A stretch of 44,864 nucleotides of DNA, from contig JAGAOT010000011.1 of the NCBI GenBank assembly GCA_017623615.1, positions 1 through 44,864 on the forward strand. The letters are read 5' to 3'. The notes beneath the pieces were generated by a model. It did not search any database. It worked only from the letters and a program-made list of their open reading frames with translations, and was not told the DNA's origin. Positions 1 to 6,914 of this stretch are shown piece by piece. The position numbers were made by a program, and so were the translations under genes. Numbering within the stretch: the first letter of the stretch is position 1; the number at the start of each line of letters is the position of its first letter. This stretch comes from Clostridia bacterium. GTDB taxonomy: Bacteria; Bacillota; Clostridia; Oscillospirales; Acutalibacteraceae.

Positions 1-15
1 AACACTCCGCTGAAT

Positions 16-165
16 CAAAACTGCGACCTTTTCGGTGCTTCGCAGTTTTGAAAGTGCAGATTTTTGTCACAGCAAGGCGAAAATCTGCACGGAATACGGG
101 GTTATTTCAAAGATTTTTAACGATGCTGTGGCGGAAATATGCCTTTCAAAACCGTATGGAGTTCG
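16..165. repeat. Foldback (imperfect palindromic) repeat element
   Basis: Two perfect 11-bp inverted repeats lie side by side: 16-26 with 40-50 (CAAAACTGCGA / TCGCAGTTTTG) and 54-64 with 80-90 (GTGCAGATTTT / AAAATCTGCAC). In addition the block 37-97 aligns with the reverse complement of 101-160 at roughly 70% identity by eye, sharing GTTTTGAAAG, CACAGCA and AAAATCT in order, so the whole stretch can fold as one large branched hairpin centred near 99. This is the layout of a miniature foldback or dispersed palindromic repeat. Copy number elsewhere in the genome cannot be seen here. Confidence 0.6.
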
Positions 166-481
166 AATCTTTTCACTCTATCAATGGGAGTTTGTCGGCG
201 GTAAGGCAGAAGATGGTGAAACTCTTGAGCAGGCACTTATACGCGAATGCAGGGAGGAAATCGGTGTAACCGTCAGCGTGGGAGATGTTTTTATGGAGGT
301 TGACCATGTTTACCCCGATATAACCATTCATCTCACTCTTTTCAACGCGGAAATTGCCGAGGGAGAGGTGCAAATGCTTGAGCATAATGATATTAAAAGC
401 ATCACTCCCGCCGAAATTGAGCAATACAGATTCTGTCCCGCGGATGACGAAATTCTAAAGAAAATCAAAGAAGTATTTTGA
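35..481 (+). CDS. NUDIX hydrolase (MutT/CTP pyrophosphohydrolase type), 5' end probably remodelled
   Basis: The Nudix box is intact at about residues 55-77 (GGKAEDGE, then RECREEIGV, fitting Gx5Ex7REUxEExGU), and the C-terminal half (tyrosine-rich DHVYP, TLF, LEH, PADDEIL) fits the 8-oxo-dGTP/CTP pyrophosphohydrolase branch, which hydrolyses nucleoside triphosphates linked to a moiety X. The family normally starts with a strand like VVAAVI followed by an ATQR motif about 20 residues before the box. Here the first ~45 codons translate the foldback repeat and show no such motif. The only upstream start in frame is a GTG at 35, inside a hairpin stem, without a ribosome binding site. The gene may be a 5'-truncated pseudogene, or may start upstream of the window in another frame. 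Family is confident, integrity is not. Confidence 0.6.
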   Translation: MLRSFESADFCHSKAKICTEYGVISKIFNDAVAEICLSKPYGVRIFSLYQWEFVGGKAEDGETLEQALIRECREEIGVTVSVGDVFMEVDHVYPDITIHLTLFNAEIAEGEVQMLEHNDIKSITPAEIEQYRFCPADDEILKKIKEVF

Positions 482-489
482 AAATCAAG

Positions 490-526
490 AGCACCGTATC
501 GGAAATACCGACACGGTGCTTTAAAA
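490..526. terminator. Bidirectional rho-independent terminator
   Basis: A 13-bp stem (490-502 with 508-520, one mismatch) with loop AAATA lies between the convergent NUDIX and surface-protein genes. It is followed by TTTAAAAATTT on the plus side and has A-rich sequence on the other side, so it can serve both genes. Confidence 0.8.
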
Positions 527-533
527 ATTTCGG

Positions 534-1982
534 TTAGTTTTCTTTCTTTTTCTTGATAATTAACGCAACTGCCGCAGAGATTGCAAGGGCGGCAAAAGCG
601 GTAATGCCCGCTGCGGTTGAGCCTGTTGAGGGTATTTCACCGCCGACATTTGAATCATCCTGCTTGTTTTCCCATGTTGCCGTAAAGGTCAAATTCTTTT
701 TGGGCATTTTGTCGGGGATTTCGGGTGTCCAGCCCGCAAATTTATATCCGTCCTTTGTCGGGTCTGCGGGAACGGTTATTTTGTCGCCCGATTCGTGCTT
801 ATAGGTCTTGTAAACCTTGCCGTCAACCTTGTATGTGACGGTATAAGTCTTGTTAATGCCCGATGTGATTCCGAGAAGCGCGAAAATGCCGCCGATAATC
901 GAAACTCCGGTAATTGCCGTGCCTGCGATTGCCGCTATAACGCCGCCTGCAATAACCGTGCCGCCGATAACAAGGGCAACAAAGTCCTTGTCAACTTTCC
1001 ATTTTGCGGTGAAGGTAAGGTCTTCCGCAGGCATAACCGCGGGTATTGCGGGGGTCCAGCCGTCAAAAATGTGTGCAAATTTTTCAGGGTCCTCGGGCAC
1101 GGGGATGCTCTGACCCTCCGCAACTTCGTATGCTTCATAGGTCTTGCCGTCAACTATATAAACGACATTGCCGTTTTTCAGCCATTTTGCCGTGAACTCA
1201 ACATCGTTTGCGGGCACGGTTGCGTAGCTGTAAAGGTTAGTGCCGTTTTTGTCAAACCAGCCGGCAAAAATATAGCCCTCTTTTGCGGGGTCTTCGGGGG
1301 CTGTAAGCGCAATGTCGGAGCCGTAGGGCACAACCTTTGTGAGGTAGTTTGTGCCGTCAACCGTATAGCTGATTTGATAGCTCTTAACCTCCCAAGAAGC
1401 ATATGCCTTGATGTTTTCCGCGGGCATAACCTCGGGCATTTTAATGGCTTCTCCGTCTTTTTCGCCGAGAATCCATCCCGCAAACTCAAAGCCCTCTTTT
1501 GCGGGGGGAGCGGGGAGCTCGATTTTTGCGCCCGCTTCATAGCTCTGTGCTTCGCCGAATTGCTCGTCATCGCTCAAATAATAGGTGACGGTAAACTTTT
1601 CGGCTTCTTGTGTTTCTGTGTCCCATTGTGCATAGAGAGTTATTTCTGAATTTTCTGTTTCGGTCAGATTTTTTACCGAAGCGGCGGGAGCGTAGTTATC
1701 TCCGCTGCCGTCTTTTGCTGTGTTCCAGCCTGTAAGCTTGAAGCCCTCCTTGGCAGCCGAATCAGAATCGGGAAGAGTGATTTCGGTGCCGTATTTTGCG
1801 GTGACGGGTTCAATTTCGCCCTCACCGCCGTTAAGGTCAAAAATAACCTTATATTCAAATTCTTTGTTGCTGTCGGTTTCGCCGTTTACGTCACCTGCGG
1901 CAAAGCCGACAATGGGTGTGGTTGAAAGAAAGCATGCCAATGAAAGCACAACGGCAAGCAGTCCTTTTAATTTGTTTTTCAT
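534..1982 (-). CDS. Secreted, sortase-anchored InlB B-repeat surface protein
   Basis: 482 residues. A signal peptide (1-28: lysines, hydrophobic core, GFAAG cleavage region) precedes four repeats of the InlB B-repeat/Flg_new type (about 44-120, 130-197, 202-267, 273-328), each ending in EGFxFAGW...AxW. A fifth repeat (380-437) follows an unusual glycine-rich hydrophobic stretch at 334-375. The C-terminus has the sorting-signal layout: IPSTG (450-454), hydrophobic segment, KKKK tail. Such repeats form small beta-grasp-like extracellular modules used as stalks or ligand-binding surfaces; the ligand is unknown. The ATG at 1982 has GGAGGAAA just upstream. It is transcribed from the promoter at 2110-2138 through a structured leader. 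Confidence 0.85.
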   Translation of the reverse strand: MKNKLKGLLAVVLSLACFLSTTPIVGFAAGDVNGETDSNKEFEYKVIFDLNGGEGEIEPVTAKYGTEITLPDSDSAAKEGFKLTGWNTAKDGSGDNYAPAASVKNLTETENSEITLYAQWDTETQEAEKFTVTYYLSDDEQFGEAQSYEAGAKIELPAPPAKEGFEFAGWILGEKDGEAIKMPEVMPAENIKAYASWEVKSYQISYTVDGTNYLTKVVPYGSDIALTAPEDPAKEGYIFAGWFDKNGTNLYSYATVPANDVEFTAKWLKNGNVVYIVDGKTYEAYEVAEGQSIPVPEDPEKFAHIFDGWTPAIPAVMPAEDLTFTAKWKVDKDFVALVIGGTVIAGGVIAAIAGTAITGVSIIGGIFALLGITSGINKTYTVTYKVDGKVYKTYKHESGDKITVPADPTKDGYKFAGWTPEIPDKMPKKNLTFTATWENKQDDSNVGGEIPSTGSTAAGITAFAALAISAAVALIIKKKKEN

Positions 1983-2103
1983 AGATTTCCTCCGTTTTAT
2001 ATGAAAATTTATGTTTTAAAGATACGCTCCGATTTAACAATCAAATCCGCAAATGCGGCTTCCCACCCGCTTTAATATTTATGCGGAGCATATCTCTAAA
2101 GCC
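1983..2103 (-). promoter_or_regulatory. Structured 5' leader of the surface-protein mRNA
   Basis: Read on the minus strand, the ~120-nt leader is closed by a 12-bp near-perfect stem (2084-2095 with 2020-2031, AGATATGCTCCG / CGGAGCGTATCT, one mismatch that can form G-U). Inside it, one CCGC segment can pair with either of two flanking GCGG segments: GCGG-N8-CCGC, or the perfect CCGCATTTGCGG (2047-2058). Mutually exclusive hairpins inside a closing stem suggest a cis-regulatory RNA. It matches no riboswitch class I recognise. Confidence 0.45.
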
Positions 2104-2109
2104 TTGCCA

Positions 2110-2138
2110 ATTATACATTGCCCTTTGACCGCGGTCAA
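2110..2138 (-). promoter_or_regulatory. Sigma-A promoter with palindrome over the -35 box
   Basis: On the minus strand TTGACC (2133-2138), a 17-bp spacer and TATAAT (2110-2115) form a near-consensus promoter for the surface-protein gene, about 120 nt upstream of its ATG. The -35 box is embedded in a perfect 14-bp palindrome, TTGACCGCGGTCAA (2125-2138), a plausible repressor site. Confidence 0.8.
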
Positions 2139-2182
2139 TGCATATGAGCAAATTACAATTATTTACTAATTCCCGAAAAGAA

Positions 2183-2803
2183 TTATTCGTTTTTTCTTTT
2201 AAATGAAATTTTCTTCTCCTCGCCGTCAAGCAGTCTTGCAAAATTCGGTGCATGCTTAACCGCAATCATAACAGCGCAGGAAGCGGCAAAAACAAAGTTT
2301 GCTGAAGCGTTAGAGCCGCTCCAAAGCAATGCCAAAAGCGGATAAACCGCGGCGCATATGCCCGATGCAAGAGAAACTGTTTTTGTAACGGCGGTTATAA
2401 CTGCAAACAACCCCAGCAGAGCAATCGCTGCGGTCGGCATTATCGCAAAAGCCGCGCCGGCAGCGGTTGCAACACCCTTACCGCCTTTAAATTTGAAAAA
2501 GACAGGAAAAACATGACCAAGCTGAACGAAAAAGCCTGCAATAAGAACGCATTCATACGGTGCGTTCAGAGAATTAACAAGATATTTTGCCGCCAGAGTA
2601 CAGATAAGTCCTTTTGAAAAGTCAAAAAGGAACACCGCCGCACCCGCTTTTTTGCCGAATGTCCGCAGGGTATTTGTCGCCCCTGCATTTCCGCTGCCCG
2701 TGTTGCGGATATCCGTGCCGTAAAAGACCTTTGAAATGATAACCGCCGAGCTTATGCTGCCGATAAGATAAGAGATAACTGCGCTTAATGTCAAATATAT
2801 CAA
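2183..2803 (-). CDS. plsY: Glycerol-3-phosphate acyltransferase PlsY
   Basis: 206 residues, the usual length for PlsY, the integral membrane enzyme that transfers the acyl group of acyl-phosphate to sn-glycerol-3-phosphate in the first step of phospholipid synthesis. Conserved motifs are visible: GSISSA plus DIRNTGSGNAGATN (about 15-43), GHVFPVFFKFKGGKGVAT (about 96-113) with the glycine-rich phosphate-binding loop, and the late HAPNFARLLDGEE motif. Five to six hydrophobic segments fit a membrane protein. The start is TTG at 2803, preceded by GAGGTGG at good spacing. An extended -10 promoter lies at 2859-2867. No clear terminator separates it from the surface-protein promoter downstream, so readthrough is possible. 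The downstream partner PlsC is at 8846. Confidence 0.95.
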   Translation of the reverse strand: MIYLTLSAVISYLIGSISSAVIISKVFYGTDIRNTGSGNAGATNTLRTFGKKAGAAVFLFDFSKGLICTLAAKYLVNSLNAPYECVLIAGFFVQLGHVFPVFFKFKGGKGVATAAGAAFAIMPTAAIALLGLFAVITAVTKTVSLASGICAAVYPLLALLWSGSNASANFVFAASCAVMIAVKHAPNFARLLDGEEKKISFKRKNE

Positions 2804-2858
2804 AAAACCACCTCGCGGATATTTTATCCAATCGAGAAAAATTTATTTGACTTGCAGT

Positions 2859-2867
2859 ATTATATCA
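2859..2867 (-). promoter_or_regulatory. Extended -10 promoter for plsY
   Basis: TGATATAAT on the minus strand (TATAAT complement at 2859-2864, TGA at 2865-2867), about 55 nt upstream of the TTG start. The -35 region is poor, which is typical when TGn is present. Confidence 0.6.
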
Positions 2868-2923
2868 GCTTAATGTATACTGACTGTTTCGCGGATTTTA
2901 AACCGAAGTTAACATTTTGTGAG

Positions 2924-2959
2924 CAAAAAATTAACCGCAGCCCCGAAAGACTGCGGTTA
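2924..2959 (-). terminator. Rho-independent terminator after the HAD gene
   Basis: A perfect 9-bp stem TAACCGCAG / CTGCGGTTA (2932-2940 with 2951-2959). On the minus strand it is followed by ATTTTTTG. It ends the GH95-HAD transcript. Confidence 0.85.
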
Positions 2960-2962
2960 GCG

Positions 2963-3562
2963 TTATTTATTTACTTTATTTCTGATTTCCTCAATGCTTA
3001 TTTCCGTCAAAACACCTTTTTGCGCGTGGAAGCATCTTTCACCGAGCTCAAAAATGTGAATGTCGTTCTTTAAAGAATCGGAATAAACATTTATGAATTT
3101 TGCATTCGGAAGCGTTTCCGAAAGGCGCAGCGGTTTTTGCTTATCCTTGCAGTTAAAGCCTTGTATTTCTCCCGTTTTCGGGTTCATGCGGGTTGCAATG
3201 AGCGTGTGCACCTTGTATTTTTTGCAGATGGGTTTCAAGAAAAATTCGGGTGAAGCGGAGCAGACAACAACGGGTCTTTCTCTGTTTTGCGGCTCAAAAA
3301 TGGGGTAAATATTCTTTTCTTGGCTTTTCCAGAATTTTTGAGCCATTTTTTCACCGTCAATAAAGCGAAGGAATGAGAAGCATCTGCCCTTGTATTTATC
3401 GCCGAAGCCCAAAAAGAACAGAATAAGATTGAGCAAAAGCCAAGGGGTTATAAAAATCAGATACGGTCTGTGCAGAATGCAGTAAAACAGAAAAACGGTT
3501 TCCGAATCCTGCGGATAAACGGTTTTGTCGAAATCATAAAGGTCAAATGTGTTTTCAGGCAT
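2963..3562 (-). CDS. HAD-superfamily phosphatase (subfamily IB, PgpC-like)
   Basis: 199 residues. HAD motif I is DFDKT (about 9-13, the first Asp being the nucleophile), motif II is VVCSAS (about 97-102) and motif III/IV is YSDSLKNDI (about 160-168). A hydrophobic cap insertion at about 22-50 and the YSDS motif resemble E. coli phosphatidylglycerophosphatase C more than SerB, so a lipid phosphate substrate is possible. The nearby plsY is compatible with that, but a terminator lies between them. The ATG at 3562 overlaps the end of the GH95 gene by 8 bp, so the two are translationally coupled. The substrate is not determined by the sequence; the family call is firm. Confidence 0.8.
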   Translation of the reverse strand: MPENTFDLYDFDKTVYPQDSETVFLFYCILHRPYLIFITPWLLLNLILFFLGFGDKYKGRCFSFLRFIDGEKMAQKFWKSQEKNIYPIFEPQNRERPVVVCSASPEFFLKPICKKYKVHTLIATRMNPKTGEIQGFNCKDKQKPLRLSETLPNAKFINVYSDSLKNDIHIFELGERCFHAQKGVLTEISIEEIRNKVNK

Positions 3563-5843
3563 TGAAAGTTACCTTTTCGCCTTTCAGTTCAACCTCGGTT
3601 GCCTTGCCGCCGACGATAACATTGAATTTGCCCTTGCCTTCAAGGCTGTATTTAACTGCCTTTCCGTCTTTCCATTCAATGTCAACAATAACGCCGCCCT
3701 TTGCAAGCAAGCCGCTGACCTTGCCGTTTTTCCACTTTGAGGGAAGAGCGGGCAGAATATAAATTTTGCCGTTGTAGCTCTGCATAAGCATTTCGGTTAT
3801 GCCGCTGACAAAGCCGAAGTTTCCGTCAATCTGGAACGGGGGATGGGCATCAAAAAGATTTTCGTATGTTCCGCCGCCCTTTGTGTAGTTAACGCCAACG
3901 CTCTTAACGGGGCGAAGCTGAAGCTCAATAAGCTTGAGTGCATGGTCGCCGTCAAGAAGCCTTGCCCAGAAGTTGATTTTCCAGCCGAGGCTCCAGCCCG
4001 TGCCGTTGTCGCCTCTGCGTTCAAGAGTTCTGCGGCATGCCTTGGCAAGCTCGGGTGTTTCATCAACCGTGATAAGGCGTGCAGGGTGAAGCGCATAAAG
4101 ATGTGAAACATGTCTGTGGTGTATTTCAACCTCGGGATAGTCGTCGTCAAACTCAAGAAGCTGACCGTCGCTGCCTATCTTGAAATCCGCCATGTTTGCG
4201 ATTGTTTTTTCAAGCTCTGCCGCAAATTCGGAATCGATGCCGAGAATGCTGCATGCTTTTATGCAGTTTTCGAAAAGCTCTCTTGCAATGGACATCGACA
4301 TTGTGGAATATCTTGCAACGTTGCAGCGTTTGCCTTGATATTCAAAGCAGTTTTCGGGTGAAGTGCCCGGAGCAAGCACAAGCTTGCCTTCGTATTCCGA
4401 CATGATGTCAAGATAGAATTCTGCCGCCTTCTTCATTACGGGATAAGCGGTTTCTTTAAGATATTCAACATCGTTTGTGTATTCGTAATGCTCAAAAAGA
4501 TGCTCGCAAAGCCAGCCCGATGAGCCGTGCCAGAATGCCCACTGTGAGCTGCCCGCAACGGGAGTTGAGAGCCTCCAAAGGTCAACATTGTGGTGTGAGG
4601 TCCAGCCCTTTGCGCCGTATTGACCCATTGCAGCCTTTTCACCGCTTATGCTAAGCTCTTTTACCATTTCGATAAGCGGAAGATTGACCTCGGGCATGCG
4701 GCACATGAGCACGGGCCAATAGTTCATTTCCGTGTTGATGTTAACCGTGTAGTTGGAGTGCCACGGAGGAGTGATTCTGTCATTCCAGATGCCTTGAAGC
4801 GTTGAAGGCTGTGAGCCCTTTCTTGATGAAGAAATTGCAAGATATCTGCCGTAGTTATAAACGAGCGTAATAAGTGAAAGGTCACTCTTGTCTCTTTTAT
4901 ATGCAACAAGACGTTTGTTGGTGGGCATGTCTTCCTTGCCGCCGCCGATATCAAGCTCCACCCTGTCGAAAAGCTCCTTATAATCGGCAAGATGTGCCTT
5001 CTTTTCGGCGTCATAGTCGTTTACGGAGGCGATACGCTCCATGCAGGGCTTTATGTATTCCTTGCCTTCAAGATAGGGGTGCTTATTCCAGCCGTTAAAG
5101 CTTGTTTCGCTTGTGAAGAAAAGAACCGCTTCGGTTGCATCTGTAACTGCAAGGCGGTTTTCAACCGTTTTTGTTGAGCCGTCTGTTATAACCTTAACAA
5201 CTGCTCTGAAGCGCATGCCGCGCATTTCGGGCTCATCAAAATAAATTTTGTTGCTCGCTTGGTTGTCAACGTTGTTTTCGCCGTGGCATTCGCCGTCCAG
5301 AATAACCATGTTACCATCAACAAAGCTGTTGCTTTTAAGCTTTGAATTAAGAGCAATTTCAAAACTCATTTTGTCGCTGCATGTAAGCTTTGCGGCAATT
5401 ATTTTTGAGGGATAGGATGCAAAAAATTCTCTTTTGTATTCAACGCCTGCGCGGGTGAATTCAACCGCGGAAACAGCGCTTTCAAGGTCAAGAGAACGCT
5501 TGTAATTCTTAATTCTGCCCTTGAATCCGAAATCTATTTCAAGGTTGCCGAGGGGCATGTATGCCTGGCTCCATGTGCTCTGGAAGTTTGTTTCAATTTC
5601 TTCTTCCGCCTCGTGAAGCTTGCCTGCAAGCGCAAGGTCGCGTGCTTTTTTGAAAGATTCGGGTGCGCCGTCACGGACGGTGTTTTTCGGCTTGCCGTTC
5701 CAAAGCTCGTCATGGTTGAGGCAGAGAAGCTCCTTTGAAGGGGTGCCGTAAATCATTGCACCGAGCGTTCCGTTGCCGATAGGCAGGCTCTGTGTCCATG
5801 CCTTGGCGGGTGAATCATACCATAAAAGTGTTCCTGATGACAT
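3555..5843 (-). CDS. Glycoside hydrolase family 95 (alpha-L-fucosidase type)
   Basis: 762 residues from the ATG at 5843, which has AAAGGAGAT 8 bp upstream; longer in-frame starts fall inside the promoter and are rejected. The N-terminal beta-sandwich motif SLPIGNGTLGAM, the YMPLGNLEIDF strand and the catalytic (alpha/alpha)6 barrel are typical of GH95, inverting enzymes that remove alpha-1,2-L-fucose (some members act on alpha-L-galactosides) from mucin or milk-type glycans. Likely catalytic elements are the NIN pair before TEMNYWPV, the glutamate in GTSPEN (general acid) and the aspartate in FQIDGNFG. There is no signal peptide or lipobox, so the enzyme appears cytoplasmic and would need imported oligosaccharides; no transporter is next to it. 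It is divergent from an RpiR-type regulator. Confidence 0.9.
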   Translation of the reverse strand: MSSGTLLWYDSPAKAWTQSLPIGNGTLGAMIYGTPSKELLCLNHDELWNGKPKNTVRDGAPESFKKARDLALAGKLHEAEEEIETNFQSTWSQAYMPLGNLEIDFGFKGRIKNYKRSLDLESAVSAVEFTRAGVEYKREFFASYPSKIIAAKLTCSDKMSFEIALNSKLKSNSFVDGNMVILDGECHGENNVDNQASNKIYFDEPEMRGMRFRAVVKVITDGSTKTVENRLAVTDATEAVLFFTSETSFNGWNKHPYLEGKEYIKPCMERIASVNDYDAEKKAHLADYKELFDRVELDIGGGKEDMPTNKRLVAYKRDKSDLSLITLVYNYGRYLAISSSRKGSQPSTLQGIWNDRITPPWHSNYTVNINTEMNYWPVLMCRMPEVNLPLIEMVKELSISGEKAAMGQYGAKGWTSHHNVDLWRLSTPVAGSSQWAFWHGSSGWLCEHLFEHYEYTNDVEYLKETAYPVMKKAAEFYLDIMSEYEGKLVLAPGTSPENCFEYQGKRCNVARYSTMSMSIARELFENCIKACSILGIDSEFAAELEKTIANMADFKIGSDGQLLEFDDDYPEVEIHHRHVSHLYALHPARLITVDETPELAKACRRTLERRGDNGTGWSLGWKINFWARLLDGDHALKLIELQLRPVKSVGVNYTKGGGTYENLFDAHPPFQIDGNFGFVSGITEMLMQSYNGKIYILPALPSKWKNGKVSGLLAKGGVIVDIEWKDGKAVKYSLEGKGKFNVIVGGKATEVELKGEKVTFNA

Positions 5844-5882
5844 ATGAATATCTCCTTTAAAAAGGTAATTTTTGCTGTAGTA

Positions 5883-5911
5883 ATTATACACCATTGTTTT
5901 TATGCCGTCAA
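5883..5911 (-). promoter_or_regulatory. Sigma-A promoter for the GH95-HAD operon
   Basis: On the minus strand TTGACG (5906-5911), 17-bp spacer, TATAAT (5883-5888). Transcription would begin about 30 nt upstream of the GH95 ATG. Confidence 0.8.
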
Positions 5912-5945
5912 TCATAATTTTACCGATTTAAACCGATATAGAAAA

Positions 5946-5986
5946 CTTGCAATATTATGAAAGAAATCTTGCAAAAACCGCTTGCA
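5946..5986. promoter_or_regulatory. Three direct CTTGCA repeats, candidate operator
   Basis: CTTGCA occurs at 5946-5951, 5968-5973 and 5981-5986, the last overlapping the -35 box of the regulator gene. The arrangement lies between the divergent GH95 and RpiR promoters and could bind the RpiR protein. This is inferred from position only. Confidence 0.35.
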
Positions 5987-6010
5987 TTTCGCATTAATAT
6001 AGTGTAATAT
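5982..6010 (+). promoter_or_regulatory. Promoter of the RpiR-to-rpsA operon
   Basis: TTGCAT (5982-5987), 17-bp spacer, TAATAT (6005-6010), ending about 30 nt upstream of the regulator ATG. Confidence 0.6.
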
Positions 6011-6041
6011 TTATTTTATACGGAAAAGTGAGGTTTTGTAT

Positions 6042-6914
6042 ATGGCGGAAAACTTTCAAAAGCATATAGAAAGCGTTTACGGCAACCTTTCGAAAGGCCA
6101 CAAAAAGATTGCCGATTATATTAAAGAAAACTATGAAAAGGCTTCGTTTATGACGGCTGCAAGCCTCGGCAAAGCTGTCGGCGTAAGCGAATCAACCGTT
6201 GTTCGCTTTGCTGCGAATATCGGTTTTGAGGGCTATCCCGAACTGCAGAAATACCTGCAGGAAATGGTTAAAAGCCACCTCACAAGCGTTCAGCGCATGG
6301 ACGTTGCGGCAAGCAGATTCGGCGGTGACGACTTTATCGATAAGGCATTTATGGCTGATATCGAAATGATAAAGTCTACGCGTGACAGTATTTCCCGCGA
6401 GGCATTCATAAAGAGTGCGGAAGCGATAAACAAAGCAAAAAAAATATATATTCTCGGTGTGCGCAGCTCTGCGGCGCTTGCAAGCTTTGCGGCGTTCTAT
6501 TTCAGATTTCTTTATGAGAATGTTGTCCTTATCGACACTTCCGCTTCAAGTGAGCTTTTTGAGCAGATGTTCCGCATAAGCAGCGAGGATGTTTGCATCG
6601 CAATCAGTTTTCCCCGATATTCCAATCAAACGGTAAAGGCTCTGTCTTTTGCAAAGGACAGAGGTGCCACAATTATTTCCGTTACAGACGGCGAACGGTC
6701 ACCCATAGCGTCTTTTGCAACGCATCTTCTTGTTGCCAAGAGCAATATGGTGTCTTTTGTGGATTCTCTTGTTGCGCCGTTGAGCGTAATCAACGCTCTT
6801 ATTGCGGCTTGTGCAAAAGGAAAATCGCAGGATGTCTATAAGGACTTTGAAGCGCTTGAAAAAATATGGGATGAATACCATGTTTACCGCACAGACGGGG
6901 AGGATAGGAAATGA
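6042..6914 (+). CDS. MurR/RpiR-family transcriptional regulator
   Basis: 290 residues. The N-terminal HTH_6 domain (about 1-80; LSKGHKKIADYI, then AASLGKAVGVSESTVVRFA as the recognition helix-turn-helix) is followed by a SIS sugar-phosphate-binding domain (about 110-260; KIYILGVRSSAALA, ISFPRYSNQTV, ISVTDGERSPIA). Family members sense phosphosugars and control catabolic genes. The ATG at 6042 is chosen over the TTG at 6036 because GTGAGG lies 8 bp upstream of the ATG but only 2 bp from the TTG. It is divergent from the GH95 gene, suggesting control of it. It is also the first gene of an overlapping operon (its stop overlaps the next start by ATGA) that continues into housekeeping genes. Confidence 0.9.
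   Translation: MAENFQKHIESVYGNLSKGHKKIADYIKENYEKASFMTAASLGKAVGVSESTVVRFAANIGFEGYPELQKYLQEMVKSHLTSVQRMDVAASRFGGDDFIDKAFMADIEMIKSTRDSISREAFIKSAEAINKAKKIYILGVRSSAALASFAAFYFRFLYENVVLIDTSASSELFEQMFRISSEDVCIAISFPRYSNQTVKALSFAKDRGATIISVTDGERSPIASFATHLLVAKSNMVSFVDSLVAPLSVINALIAACAKGKSQDVYKDFEALEKIWDEYHVYRTDGEDRK

Noticed and set aside
795-1649. A 284-codon plus-strand ORF
   Set aside because: It is antisense to the repeat protein, shows no domain and its cysteine-rich composition is what the reverse complement of Ala/Gly/Glu-rich codons gives.
5844-5915. Longer N-terminus for the GH95 protein
   Set aside because: The extra 24 codons contain the TATAAT box; the ATG at 5843 has a strong ribosome binding site.
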